Assembly (NCBI GenBank): GCA_046306335.1
Contig: JBKDXM010000022.1
Span: 1 to 64,000 of the forward strand
Direction of reading: 5' to 3'
Origin: UBA2386 sp046306335
GTDB lineage: Bacteria; Planctomycetota; UBA1135; UBA2386
Length of the DNA stretch: 64,000 nucleotides
In this document: positions 42,707 through 51,317 of the stretch, one piece after another
Layout of the letters: the number at the start of each line of letters is the position of its first letter
How positions within the stretch are numbered: the first letter of the stretch is position 1
Notes under the pieces: generated by a model
What the model saw: the letters and a program-made list of their open reading frames with translations, nothing else
The model's database searches: none
What the model was told of the DNA's origin: nothing
Position numbers and translations under genes: made by a program

Positions 42707-42784
42707 GGGCTTGGTCCTGCGTGCGGAAGTTCGGGGGCGAGAAGGATAGCGACCGGAGCGGCGCGCCGCGAGCGGCAGCGGCGA

Positions 42785-43855
42785 TCAGTCGCGCAGTTGG
42801 CGCAATCGGAGGCGCAGTCGCAGGCGCGCGGCGGCCGACGCGTCGGGTCGAAGCCAGTAGCGCACGGCGCAGCGGCCACCAGCGGTCTCCACGACGGGCG
42901 GCGGTTCGCGCAGCACCAGCGGTTCCGCGGCGAGCGCCGCGTGCCAACGTGCGCATTCCGCCGTGCCACCCGTCAGCACCTCCGGCGCGCCGAGTTGCGC
43001 GTCGCCGAGTTCCGGGGCGCCGGTCCGGCCCGCGGCGTCGGTCCCCGCGTCGCCGCGACTGCCGGGGGACGACGTCGGCGATGCGGCAAGGCGCTCGAAC
43101 GTCGCGATGTTGTCCACGGCGACGCCATCATGTGGTCCCGCCGCGCGCAACTGCCGCGCCCCCACCACCTCGCGCCGGATCCACCACCACGCCGACATTG
43201 CGCCCACCGCGGCGAGGGCCAACCAAAGCGACTGCGTGCGGGCCGAGCCGGCAGCCTGTGCGCCGCGCCGAGCCGGCGTCGCACCGTTCGCCGCGGCGTC
43301 GTGGCCGTCGCCGCCGACCTTGCGGGCGTCGGGTGCGGGGCGCGTGGCCGGCGTGGCGGCGTTGCCAGCCGCGTCGACGGCCCCCGCGCCCGGCTGGCCC
43401 GCGGCTGCGCCAGCGGCCGGCGCCAGGCGTTCGAGCATGCCGTCGATCCGGGTGGCGGCGCGGTCGATGCCGTGCAGCAAGCTGTCTTCCAGCTCGCGCT
43501 GGCGCGCGCGTTGTTGCTGCAGCGCGAGATCGAGTTCGTCGAGCCGTTCGCGCAGGAGCCTCGCTTCCGCGGCACGATTGGCGTCGTCGGTGGCGGCCAC
43601 GCGCTGGCCCCATGCCGCGAGTTCGCGCTGCAACTCGGCCTGCCGCGCTTCGGCGCCACGCTGTGCGGCGACGAGCGCCGCCAACTGGCCGCGCAGGGCG
43701 TCCACGCCGCTGGTCGCCTGCTCGCGCGCGGCGAGCGCGAGGCGCAAGGCGCGCAACTCCGCCGCGACTTCGGCATCGGCTCGCGGCGACGCTTCGCCGC
43801 AGGCTGCGAGCGCCCAGGCCGATGCCGCCGCAAGCCACGCGCGCGCTGTCGTCAC
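42785..43855 (-). CDS. Lipoprotein-like coiled-coil membrane protein
   Basis: This 356-residue protein starts MTTARAWLAAASAWALAACGEAS with a lipobox LAAC. A long coiled coil (ALRLALAAREQATSG... LLRERLDELDLALQQQ) is followed by an Ala/Gly/Pro-rich linker, a membrane helix (LWLALAAVGAMSAWWW) and a short beta-rich end. Both a lipid anchor and a membrane helix are unusual together. The GTG start at 43855 is shared with the preceding stop. No family was recognised. Confidence 0.65.
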   Translation of the reverse strand: MTTARAWLAAASAWALAACGEASPRADAEVAAELRALRLALAAREQATSGVDALRGQLAALVAAQRGAEARQAELQRELAAWGQRVAATDDANRAAEARLLRERLDELDLALQQQRARQRELEDSLLHGIDRAATRIDGMLERLAPAAGAAAGQPGAGAVDAAGNAATPATRPAPDARKVGGDGHDAAANGATPARRGAQAAGSARTQSLWLALAAVGAMSAWWWIRREVVGARQLRAAGPHDGVAVDNIATFERLAASPTSSPGSRGDAGTDAAGRTGAPELGDAQLGAPEVLTGGTAECARWHAALAAEPLVLREPPPVVETAGGRCAVRYWLRPDASAAARLRLRLRLRQLRD

Positions 43856-44535
43856 GCCGGCAACTCCAGGAACGAGGCGGGCACCGAGATCGTCCGGGTC
43901 CCGCCCGGGCGATTCCGTTGCCGCGGCGCCATGCGATCGCCGACGGCAACGAGGTCGGCCACGGCGAAGGCCAAGCCGCCCCGGCACGCGTGCAAGACCG
44001 AATCGCGCTCGATCGGCACGGCCGCCACGTCGTGCGGCCCGGGGCCATCGTTGCGGATGCGCACGGGCAACACGGCCTGCAGCAGGCTGGCGGCGCGGGC
44101 GGGGAACCGCGCGCACCACGGCGACGTCGCGACGAAGCCGTGGCCCGCGCCGGACCGCCACTCCGCCGCGAGCGCTGGCGGTGCGAAGGCGTGCAACGCC
44201 ACGGGCTCGCCGCCGGCCGGCTGCCAGACCAGCGTCGGCACCACCGGCACCAGCAGGTACCCGCGCACGCGCGCTGCCGGCGCGACCAGGACCGGTTCCT
44301 GCGGCGTCACTGCGACGGGCTCGCCTGGTGGCCGCAACTCGAGCCGCAGTTCGCCGGCCGCAGCGAGTCCAAGGTGCAGTCGCTGCGCGGTGCGACCATC
44401 CGACCACAGGAAGGCGAAGCCACCGCGAACGGGCTCGAGCAACGCCTCGCATGGACCGCAGCGCGCGCGCACGAGCCCGCCACGGGAAGGCAGCGGCAAC
44501 GGCGTGCTCAAGCGCAGGATGGGCGCATCGTCCAT
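43852..44535 (-). CDS. Hypothetical protein, weakly DUF432-like
   Basis: This 227-residue soluble protein is rich in beta strands and ends RTISVPASFLELPA. The middle RGYLLVPVVPTLVWQPAGG and SWLQAVLPVRIRN-like segments recall DUF432 proteins, which are sometimes found next to mechanosensitive channels, but the match is weak. It is translationally coupled (GTGA overlap) to the coiled-coil gene downstream, so the two probably act together. Confidence 0.55.
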   Translation of the reverse strand: MDDAPILRLSTPLPLPSRGGLVRARCGPCEALLEPVRGGFAFLWSDGRTAQRLHLGLAAAGELRLELRPPGEPVAVTPQEPVLVAPAARVRGYLLVPVVPTLVWQPAGGEPVALHAFAPPALAAEWRSGAGHGFVATSPWCARFPARAASLLQAVLPVRIRNDGPGPHDVAAVPIERDSVLHACRGGLAFAVADLVAVGDRMAPRQRNRPGGTRTISVPASFLELPA

Positions 44536-44653
44536 GGTGCGCCGTCAACCTAATGGCGCGGGCGCAACCGTGGGAGAGCCGACGTGATGCTGCACGCCGC
44601 GGGTTTCTGCTTGCAACTTGCAGCGCGAACGGCATGCTCTTTCCCCTCGACCC

Positions 44654-44730
44654 GGGCGTTTAGCTCAGTTGGCTAGAGCATCAGCTCGACAAGCTGAGGG
44701 TCGCAGGTTCGACTCCTGCAACGCCCACCA
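44654..44730 (+). tRNA. tRNA-Val (anticodon GAC)
   Basis: The 77 bases fold into a full cloverleaf: acceptor GGGCGTT/AACGCCC, D arm GCTC...GAGC, anticodon stem TCAGC/GCTGA with loop TCGACAA (anticodon GAC at 44688-44690), variable GGGTC, T arm GCAGG/CCTGC with TTCGACT, discriminator A and encoded CCA. Position 33 is C (44687), where nearly all tRNAs have U. Everything else looks functional. Confidence 0.9.
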
Positions 44731-44913
44731 CTTCCTTCCCTAGCGCCGAGCGCTTAGGACGCCGACGAAGGCGAGTCGCAGCATCGCAGCAACCGTCGTG
44801 GCGCTAACCTTTGTGGCGCTGCGTGCCAACACACGCGGACGATTCCGCACCGCCGTGCGCGCGTTCCCTGCCGGCGATTCGCACCGCGCTCCACCGCGCC
44901 ACGGGTGACTGCG

Positions 44914-44973
44914 GTTGTCAGCTAGGCTGCTGGCGGCGAGGCTGCGTTCGGCCAGCCTGCTGTCAGCGAGCCT
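44914..44973. repeat. Four 15-bp imperfect tandem repeats
   Basis: Four consecutive 15-base units (44914, 44929, 44944, 44959) share a GC-GGC-AG-CT framework, for example GTTGTCAGCTAGGCT and GCTGTCAGCGAGCCT. They sit in the otherwise gene-poor stretch 44731-45328. On the minus strand they would encode a five-residue repeat (LADSR, LAERS, LAASS, LADNR) in a short reading frame, which I do not think is a real gene. Confidence 0.6.
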
Positions 44974-44983
44974 GCGACGGTCG

Positions 44984-45142
44984 TCAGGCAACGTGTGCGC
45001 GATCGCGGGGGGCGCGGCGCGAAAGCACGCGGACGTGATCGGCATCGGTGATCCGCGCGGAGCTGCGAGCAATCGCTCGCCCGACGCCAATACCGGCGGC
45101 GAGCGCGACTACGCACCAGACAGAAAGGGCTGCGATCCACAT
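44984..45142 (-). CDS. Possible small membrane protein
   Basis: This short reading frame of 52 residues begins MWIAALSVWCVVALAAGIG, one strong membrane helix, followed by a basic tail. A GGGGG stretch stands about seven bases before the ATG at 45142. It is the only plausible gene in the roughly 600-base stretch between tRNA-Val and the aldehyde dehydrogenase. It could be a chance ORF. Confidence 0.3.
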   Translation of the reverse strand: MWIAALSVWCVVALAAGIGVGRAIARSSARITDADHVRVLSRRAPRDRAHVA

Positions 45143-45328
45143 GGCGTACCCCCGAGGTCCGTTGAGCGTAGCGGCGAGCGCGGCAGAAGTAACCAAGCAA
45201 CCGAAGAAGTCTCCCGAAAATGTGCAGTCTTTCCCACATGCCTTCCCACGCTGCGCCGGTGGTCATCCATGGGAACGGAACCTGCCAGCCCTGCCGTGCA
45301 GCGGCACGCCACCGTGGCGCGCATACGG

Positions 45329-46873
45329 TCAGGCCGGAGTCGGTCGCCCGAAGCCGCGATCGACAACGGCGCGGTCGCCCTGGATGGCGGTCCGCTGCAG
45401 GTACGGCATGAGGCCGCGCACGCCGCCCAATTCCTCGCCACCGCCAGCGCGTCCAGGGCCGCCGTGGATCGTCGCCGGCAGGACGGCACCGGGCCCGAGG
45501 GCCTGCCCATGCGTCTTCTCGCTGCCCAGCCAGACGCGACCGTGCCAAGGTGCGATGCCGGTGACCACGTTCTCGACGAAGTCGCGGTCGTCGCTGTAGA
45601 CGCTGGACACGAGACCGCCGCCACCGCGGTTGACCAGGTCGACAGCCTGCGCCGCCGATCCGTCGTAGGCGACGATCGTGGCGCAGGGCCCGAAGACCTC
45701 GAGTTCGTGCAACACGCCGGCGTGCGCATCCTTGGCGCGCAGCAGCGTTGGCGCCACGAAGTACCCCTTGTCGGCGAACGCGTGCGGACCGCCGAGCACC
45801 GTGTCGCTCACGGCCTGCAACTTCTGCATCCCTGCGCGGACGTCGCGCAGCGCTTCGGCGCTGGCGACCGGCCCCATGCGGACGTCGCCGTCCGTCGGAT
45901 TGCCGACCTTCGTCGCCTTCAGGCGCTCCACGAGGGCTTCCTCGACCTCCGCGACCTTGGCCTTCGGCACGAAGATGCGTCGCACGGCGGTGCACTTCTG
46001 GCCGGCCTTCTGCGTCATGTCCGTGGCGACGTTGGCGACGAACTGATCCCACGTCTCGCCGCCGTCGACATCGGGCCCGAGCACCGCCGCGTTGATCGAA
46101 TCCGCCTCGATGTTCACGCGGACGTTGCGAGCGACGAGGTTCTTGTTGCCGCGGATCAGCACGCCGGTCGCAGCGCTGCCCGTGAAGGCGACGGCGTCCA
46201 TCGGCCCGAGGTGGTCGAGCATGCCGGTCACCGAGCCGACGACGAACTGGAAGGCGCCGGCCGGCAGGATGCCGCTGTCGACGACCAACTGGGCGATGCG
46301 GTGCGCGAGCAGCGCACTCGGCGTGCCTGCCTTCTCCACCACCGGCACGCCGGCGAGGATCGCGCCGGCGAGCTTCTCGCCCATGCCCCACGCCGGGAAG
46401 TTGAAGGCGTTGATGTGCAGCGCCACGCCAGGGCGCGGCAGCAGCACGTGCTGTCCCCAGAAGCGCGGCGTGCGACCGAGTTGCACGCCATCCCCGTCGG
46501 GCAGGTGCTTCGTCGCCGGCAGGCTGGCGCCGAGTTGGGCGTAGAAGGCCAGCGTGCCGGTGCAGCCGTCGAGGTCGAACTTGGCGTCGCCCCGGGTGTT
46601 GCCGCCGTTCTTCGCCGCGATGTCGATGAGCTCGTCGCGGCGCTCGTGCAGCAGCGCCGACAGCTGCTTCAGCAGTTCCGCGCGCTGCGCGAACGACAAC
46701 GCCCGCAGCGCCGGGCCGCCGCAGTCGCGCGCCCACGCCAAGGCGGCGGCGTGGTCGACGCCTCCGGCGCACACGTCGCCGAGCACCGCTTCCGTCGCGG
46801 GATCATGAAGGGTCTTCTTGTCGCCGGACCCGGGCGTCCAGCGCCCGGCCACGTAGTTCTGCAGCGAGATCAT
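45329..46873 (-). CDS. PaaZ/BoxD-like aldehyde dehydrogenase
   Basis: This 514-residue NAD(P)-dependent dehydrogenase resembles the aldehyde dehydrogenase half of PaaZ and BoxD, which oxidise semialdehyde-CoA intermediates of phenylacetate or benzoate breakdown. It has QNYVAGRWTPGSG, PAWGMGEKLAGAILAGVPVVEK, VAFTGSAATG, the general base region VNIEADSINAAVLG and the catalytic Cys in KAGQKCTAVRR. The hydratase half of PaaZ is absent. No other phenylacetate genes are in the window, so the substrate is uncertain. Confidence 0.85.
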   Translation of the reverse strand: MISLQNYVAGRWTPGSGDKKTLHDPATEAVLGDVCAGGVDHAAALAWARDCGGPALRALSFAQRAELLKQLSALLHERRDELIDIAAKNGGNTRGDAKFDLDGCTGTLAFYAQLGASLPATKHLPDGDGVQLGRTPRFWGQHVLLPRPGVALHINAFNFPAWGMGEKLAGAILAGVPVVEKAGTPSALLAHRIAQLVVDSGILPAGAFQFVVGSVTGMLDHLGPMDAVAFTGSAATGVLIRGNKNLVARNVRVNIEADSINAAVLGPDVDGGETWDQFVANVATDMTQKAGQKCTAVRRIFVPKAKVAEVEEALVERLKATKVGNPTDGDVRMGPVASAEALRDVRAGMQKLQAVSDTVLGGPHAFADKGYFVAPTLLRAKDAHAGVLHELEVFGPCATIVAYDGSAAQAVDLVNRGGGGLVSSVYSDDRDFVENVVTGIAPWHGRVWLGSEKTHGQALGPGAVLPATIHGGPGRAGGGEELGGVRGLMPYLQRTAIQGDRAVVDRGFGRPTPA

Positions 46874-46950
46874 CGGGGCGAGGACGATAGCTGCGACGCC
46901 CGGCCGATGCACGCCGGCCGCGCTGCACGCCGGGCGCGCCCTGTCGCCGG

Positions 46951-48630
46951 TCAGAGCGTCAGCGTCAGCAACTTGGTGTCGCCGACGCACGCAGCAGCGC
47001 CGGACGGCGTCTGGCTGAGGAAGTTCCACCAGATCGGCAAGCCGGCGAGGAACGACAGCGCCGCCGGCGGAATCGTCACGACCGCCGTCGCGCGCCCGAG
47101 CGCGTCGAGGTTGCCAAGTCCGTTCCAAAGCAGCAGGCCGTTCGGATCGCCCGCCAGCAGCGTGGTCACGGCGTCGACGTTGAGCGGCACCTGGAACCCT
47201 GGCTGCCAGAGGAAGCCGGGGCTGGTGCCGCTGATCGAGGCGATGGCGAGGTACACGTTGCCGGCGCCGCCGGTTCCGACGTCGATCTGGATCTGCGCCT
47301 GTCCGCCCGTGGCCGTGCTGATCGACGTCGGCGAGACCGTCACGGCCGATCCGGCGGTGAATCGCCGGCGGGTCGTGCTCACCTGACCTTGCGCGTCGCG
47401 CGCCTGCATCGTCGCCACGAAGTTGCCCGGATTGCGCAGCAAGCGGGTCGCCGGCGTGTTCGGCTGCCAGAGCGTGTCGAAGACGCGGTCGCCGTCGAAG
47501 TCGTAGCGCACCTGCAGCGTGTTCGCGGCCTGGTCGCTGTCGACGGTCAGGGCCGGGTTGAACGTGCCGGTCAGGCGCGGTGACGACGCGGTGAAGCTCG
47601 GGCGCGGCCAGTTGCAGCCCGGCACCGCGAACTGGGCCATCTTGGTCCACCACGTCGGGTTGTTGACCAGGAACTGGTACCGGAACGCCTGGTAGCCGTC
47701 GCCGCCGCCGAGCAGTGCGCCGGTGATCGATGCCTCGATCGTCGCCGTCGTCGTCGTCTCGCCTTCGCCGGTGTAGGTCTTCACGGTCGGCTGCACGCGC
47801 CGCGCCGGGAACCCGGCTGCCGTGCAAGCCTGCCGCGCGTACTCGGCGGTCTTGCGGACGTACGCCTGGTGCCGCGCGTAGGTGTTGTAGATCGAGCCGT
47901 CGGCCGAATACGCCATCGGCATCAGCACGTCGCAGTGCAGCGCGAACTGCTGCCAGTTCTGGCCGTATTGCGACGCCAGCGAGTTCGTCACCGAGGCGTA
48001 GGAGTTGAAGTTGCCGTCGTACGTCGGCCCGTCGAACGTGAAGCGGCTGGCGATCAGGTAGGCATGCAGCGAGAGGTTGCCGATCCGTTGCCGCACGTCG
48101 GCGAGGAAGTTGGTGACGTTGGCGGCGTTGACGTTCGTGCCGCCGACGTAGCGGATGTAGTCCAGCGCGATGCCGTCGAGGTCGTAGACCGGTTGGCCGT
48201 TGGCCTGGTAGGCGTCGACGAAGTAGTCGATGACCCCGAGCAGGTACTGCTTGTGCGCGGCGTTGTCGGGCTGCACCGTGTCGGCGAAGCACTTCAGCAC
48301 CGCCACGACGCGGATGTTGGCGCCGTGGCACGCGGTGATCAGGTTCTGCAGGTGGATGCCGGCGCCCGTCGAGCGAACCGGCCCCCATGCGGTGTTCCAG
48401 TCGCCGGCGCTGTCGGTGACCCAGAGGTCCCCGGTCGAAGGCCCGGTGGCCCGGAAGGCGCTGACATACAACGTGTCGATGCCGTTGGCTTGGCAGTTGG
48501 TGACGATCTCGGGGATCCGGCTGTCCATGTTCCCGACGAGGAACGGGAAGACGCCGACCGCGACGTCGGTGGATGGCGTCTGGGCGCCGAGGACGGCGGA
48601 GAGGGCGATGCATGCAAGCCAGCGGTGCAT
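46951..48630 (-). CDS. Secreted protein with glycoside-hydrolase-like barrel
   Basis: This 559-residue protein has a signal peptide (MHRWLACIALSAVLGAQ). The N-terminal part, IPEIVTNCQANGIDTLYVSAFRAT and YDLDGIALDYIRYVGG, resembles the TIM-barrel of the GH10-like (DUF187) family of putative hydrolases. The C-terminal 200 residues are beta-rich, with a PKD-like RYDFDGDRVFDTLW and a closing beta-sandwich. It is divergent from the next secreted protein. The assignment as a hydrolase is tentative. Confidence 0.65.
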   Translation of the reverse strand: MHRWLACIALSAVLGAQTPSTDVAVGVFPFLVGNMDSRIPEIVTNCQANGIDTLYVSAFRATGPSTGDLWVTDSAGDWNTAWGPVRSTGAGIHLQNLITACHGANIRVVAVLKCFADTVQPDNAAHKQYLLGVIDYFVDAYQANGQPVYDLDGIALDYIRYVGGTNVNAANVTNFLADVRQRIGNLSLHAYLIASRFTFDGPTYDGNFNSYASVTNSLASQYGQNWQQFALHCDVLMPMAYSADGSIYNTYARHQAYVRKTAEYARQACTAAGFPARRVQPTVKTYTGEGETTTTATIEASITGALLGGGDGYQAFRYQFLVNNPTWWTKMAQFAVPGCNWPRPSFTASSPRLTGTFNPALTVDSDQAANTLQVRYDFDGDRVFDTLWQPNTPATRLLRNPGNFVATMQARDAQGQVSTTRRRFTAGSAVTVSPTSISTATGGQAQIQIDVGTGGAGNVYLAIASISGTSPGFLWQPGFQVPLNVDAVTTLLAGDPNGLLLWNGLGNLDALGRATAVVTIPPAALSFLAGLPIWWNFLSQTPSGAAACVGDTKLLTLTL

Positions 48631-48744
48631 GGCCAGAAGGATGCCACGCGCCGCGCAGCGCGCAATGCGGGCCGACGCATCGGAGCCACCGCCCCGTGCC
48701 ACATTCGCGGGAGCGGCGTATCCTTCCGCCACCTACCAACCACC

Positions 48745-50307
48745 ATGCAACGGCTCTTCCTCCCTCTCGTCGCGACTGCCGCGCTCGTCAGCCCGCTGGC
48801 CGCGCAGTTCCAGTTCGCCGTCTTCAACGGCCGCTTTCCCTTCACCGGCCTCGACGCCGCCAACGAGCGGCCGGGCGGCGCGATCAACCGCTTCGAGGAG
48901 TTCGACCTCAACTACGTGCTGCCCATCGGCGGCGCTTCGGCGCGGCCGCTGCTGCCGGCCAGCACGCTGCAGACCTACCTCGGCGACGGCAACAACGACG
49001 GCAACTTCCTCAAGTTCCGGAACTGGAAGACCTACTTCCAGGCGATCAACCTGGGCGGCTTGTTCATCAAGGCCTCGGATCGCAGCGCGGTGAGTTGGGA
49101 CAAGGTGTTCTTCACCGTCCGCCGCAACGCCACCGCCACCGGCACGGGCGCGGTCGGCAGCCTGCAGATCGAGGTCCTCACCAACAACGGCACGACGCCG
49201 GTGACGCTGGTGCCCGGCGACTTCGTGCGCTTGCAGGCGAACGGCAACGTCGAGTTCTTCCTGCGGCAATCGCAGCTCGTGGTCGCCGTTGGCGTCCAGG
49301 CCGGCGCGGCGACGATCGGCGCGGGCGCGCTGCTGCAGGGCGCCAACGGGGATCTCTACTACGCCCCGAGCGACGGCAGCCACTGGGTCAACGGCAACCA
49401 GACCGGCTCCGCCGTGGCCTACGACGGCGCGATCCTGAAGATCGACGCGGCCAACATCACCTACGACGCCGCCGGCAACGTCGCGGCCCTGGCGCCGAAC
49501 TCGGCGCGCATCCTCATCAACGAGATCAACAGCACGCCGAACATCCGCGCCATGGTCGGCAACTCCGGCGCCGTCGACCGCTTCGGTGCGGCGCTCGTCG
49601 GCCCCGTCTTCAGCTACGGCAAGACGGTCGGCCTCGCCTTCGACCCCAACGGCGGCACGTTCGTGCCGGCGCTGCCGGACGCAGCCGGCAACCTGAATCC
49701 CGAGCCGAACCTGATCTGGGCGAGCGACGCCGGCGCGTACGGCGGCACGCTCTTCTCGACGGCGAACGGCGGCAGCATCGCCGTGCTCAACGGCGTGACC
49801 TGCGGCAGCAACACCGTCGGCGTCGCTGCCAGCGGCTCGTGGCTCGGCGTCGCCCAGGACGCCGCCAACTTCCAACCGACGTTGATGGGCTTCACGCTGT
49901 GCGACACGGTCGTGCCGCAACCGCTGCTGCTCGACGTCAACGGCTTCGGCAGCCTGCCGACGGCGGCAAGCCAGCCGACGTGGGACATCGACATGCTGGG
50001 CGTCCCCGGGACGCCTACGTTCCTGTTCCTGTCGCTCGGTCCGACCACCGCGGGAACCGCCGCCCCCGCGATCCCGGCCGGCCTCGTGCCGCTGGGCTTC
50101 ACGCCCGGTTCGTGGGGCGACGTGTTCCTGCTCAATGGTCTGGTGAGCCTCAGCGCCTCGGTCCTCGGGGGCTTCGGTTACGGCACGGTCAGCGTGCCCA
50201 ACCCGAACGTCGGCAGCTTCACCGGCGTGACCCTCATGGTGCAGGGCCTCGCGCTGCAGCCGGGCGGGCTCGAACTCAGCTCGCCGTTGCTCGTGCAACT
50301 GCAGTGA
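48745..50307 (+). CDS. Large secreted hypothetical protein
   Basis: This 520-residue protein has a signal peptide (MQRLFLPLVATAALVSPLAAQ) and a beta-rich body of unknown family. The C-terminal 130 residues (MLGVPGTPTFLFLSLGPTT... VTLMVQGLALQPGG) form a beta-sandwich of a kind that recurs at the end of exported planctomycete proteins and is echoed in the neighbouring secreted protein. Its role may be surface or extracellular matrix. Not recognised further. Confidence 0.65.
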   Translation: MQRLFLPLVATAALVSPLAAQFQFAVFNGRFPFTGLDAANERPGGAINRFEEFDLNYVLPIGGASARPLLPASTLQTYLGDGNNDGNFLKFRNWKTYFQAINLGGLFIKASDRSAVSWDKVFFTVRRNATATGTGAVGSLQIEVLTNNGTTPVTLVPGDFVRLQANGNVEFFLRQSQLVVAVGVQAGAATIGAGALLQGANGDLYYAPSDGSHWVNGNQTGSAVAYDGAILKIDAANITYDAAGNVAALAPNSARILINEINSTPNIRAMVGNSGAVDRFGAALVGPVFSYGKTVGLAFDPNGGTFVPALPDAAGNLNPEPNLIWASDAGAYGGTLFSTANGGSIAVLNGVTCGSNTVGVAASGSWLGVAQDAANFQPTLMGFTLCDTVVPQPLLLDVNGFGSLPTAASQPTWDIDMLGVPGTPTFLFLSLGPTTAGTAAPAIPAGLVPLGFTPGSWGDVFLLNGLVSLSASVLGGFGYGTVSVPNPNVGSFTGVTLMVQGLALQPGGLELSSPLLVQLQ

Positions 50308-50386
50308 TGGCCGATCGGCCGGCCGGCGGCGGTGCCGGCCAGCGGCCCGCACACGTGGCGCGGCGCGGCGACGCGATCGCCGGCCT

Positions 50387-51289
50387 TCAGCCGGCGCTGA
50401 CGAACTGCAGCAGTTCGTGGTACCGGCGGTCGACGGCCGCCCGGTCCGCCGCGGCGATGCGGTCGACGCCGAAGCCCTCGACCGTCAGGCTGGCCGTGAC
50501 GGTGCCGTAGGCGACGGCGCGCTTCATGTTCCAGAGGCTCACCGAGTCGCAGTTGGCGAGGTAGCCCATGAAGCCGCCGGCGAAGCTGTCGCCGGCGCCC
50601 GTCGGATCGACGACATGCTCCGTCGGATAGGCCGGCAGGGCGTAGTGGAAGTAGTTCGAGAAGAGGAAGCAGCCGTGCTCGCCCTTCTTGACGATCACCA
50701 GCTTCGGCCCCATCGCCAGCGCCGCGCGCCCCGCCTGGATCAGGTTGCTCTTGCCGGTGAGTTGCTTCACTTCGCCATCGTTGACGATCAGCCCGTCGAG
50801 CCGGGGCAGCAGCGCCAACAGGCCGTCGCGATGGTGCTCGATCCAGAGGTCCATCGTGTCGGCGACGCAGAATCGCGGCGACTTCATCTGGTCGAGCACG
50901 CTGGCCTGCGTCGCGGGCGAGCCGTTCGCCAGGAACACGAACGGCGTCTCCCGGTACGCCGCCGGGACCTTCGGCTTGAAGTCGCCGAACGTGTTCAACT
51001 GCACGTCGAGCGTCTGCCGCGAGTTCATGTCCGAGGCGTAGCGACCGTGCCAGCGGAAGGTCTTGCCCGCCTTGGTCTCGACGCCCGCGAGGTCGACGCC
51101 CTTGGCCTTGAGCATCGTCCGGTGCTTGGCCGGGAAGTCCTTGCCGACGACGCTGACCAGGCGGACCGGCGTGAACAAGCGGGCCGCGAGGCTGAAGTAC
51201 GTCGACGAACCGCCGAGGCAGTCCACGGCGTTGCCGTGCGGGGTCTCGATGGTGTCGAACGCCGTGGAACCGACGACGAGGAGGCTCAT
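50387..51289 (-). CDS. PfkB-family carbohydrate kinase
   Basis: This 300-residue kinase has the ribokinase-type N-terminus SLLVVGSTAFDTIETPHG, a CLGGSSTYFSLAARLF substrate loop and the catalytic VVDPTGAGDSFAGGFMGYL with the base Asp. It could phosphorylate adenosine or a sugar; the family alone does not decide. A CGCCGGC/GCCGGCG hairpin overlaps its stop codon at 50378-50396 but has no T-tract. Confidence 0.88.
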   Translation of the reverse strand: MSLLVVGSTAFDTIETPHGNAVDCLGGSSTYFSLAARLFTPVRLVSVVGKDFPAKHRTMLKAKGVDLAGVETKAGKTFRWHGRYASDMNSRQTLDVQLNTFGDFKPKVPAAYRETPFVFLANGSPATQASVLDQMKSPRFCVADTMDLWIEHHRDGLLALLPRLDGLIVNDGEVKQLTGKSNLIQAGRAALAMGPKLVIVKKGEHGCFLFSNYFHYALPAYPTEHVVDPTGAGDSFAGGFMGYLANCDSVSLWNMKRAVAYGTVTASLTVEGFGVDRIAAADRAAVDRRYHELLQFVSAG

Positions 51290-51317
51290 GGGGTGCGGCA
51301 GGTTAGCCGTCCCGCCG

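Noticed and set aside
44740..45090. Possible pentapeptide-repeat protein on the minus strand
   Set aside because: Only four five-residue units are present and the pattern is not A(D/N)Lxx. It is explained by the 15-base tandem repeat.
50378..50396. Hairpin at the end of the PfkB gene as a terminator
   Set aside because: The stem is only 7 bp, has no T-tract and overlaps the stop codon.
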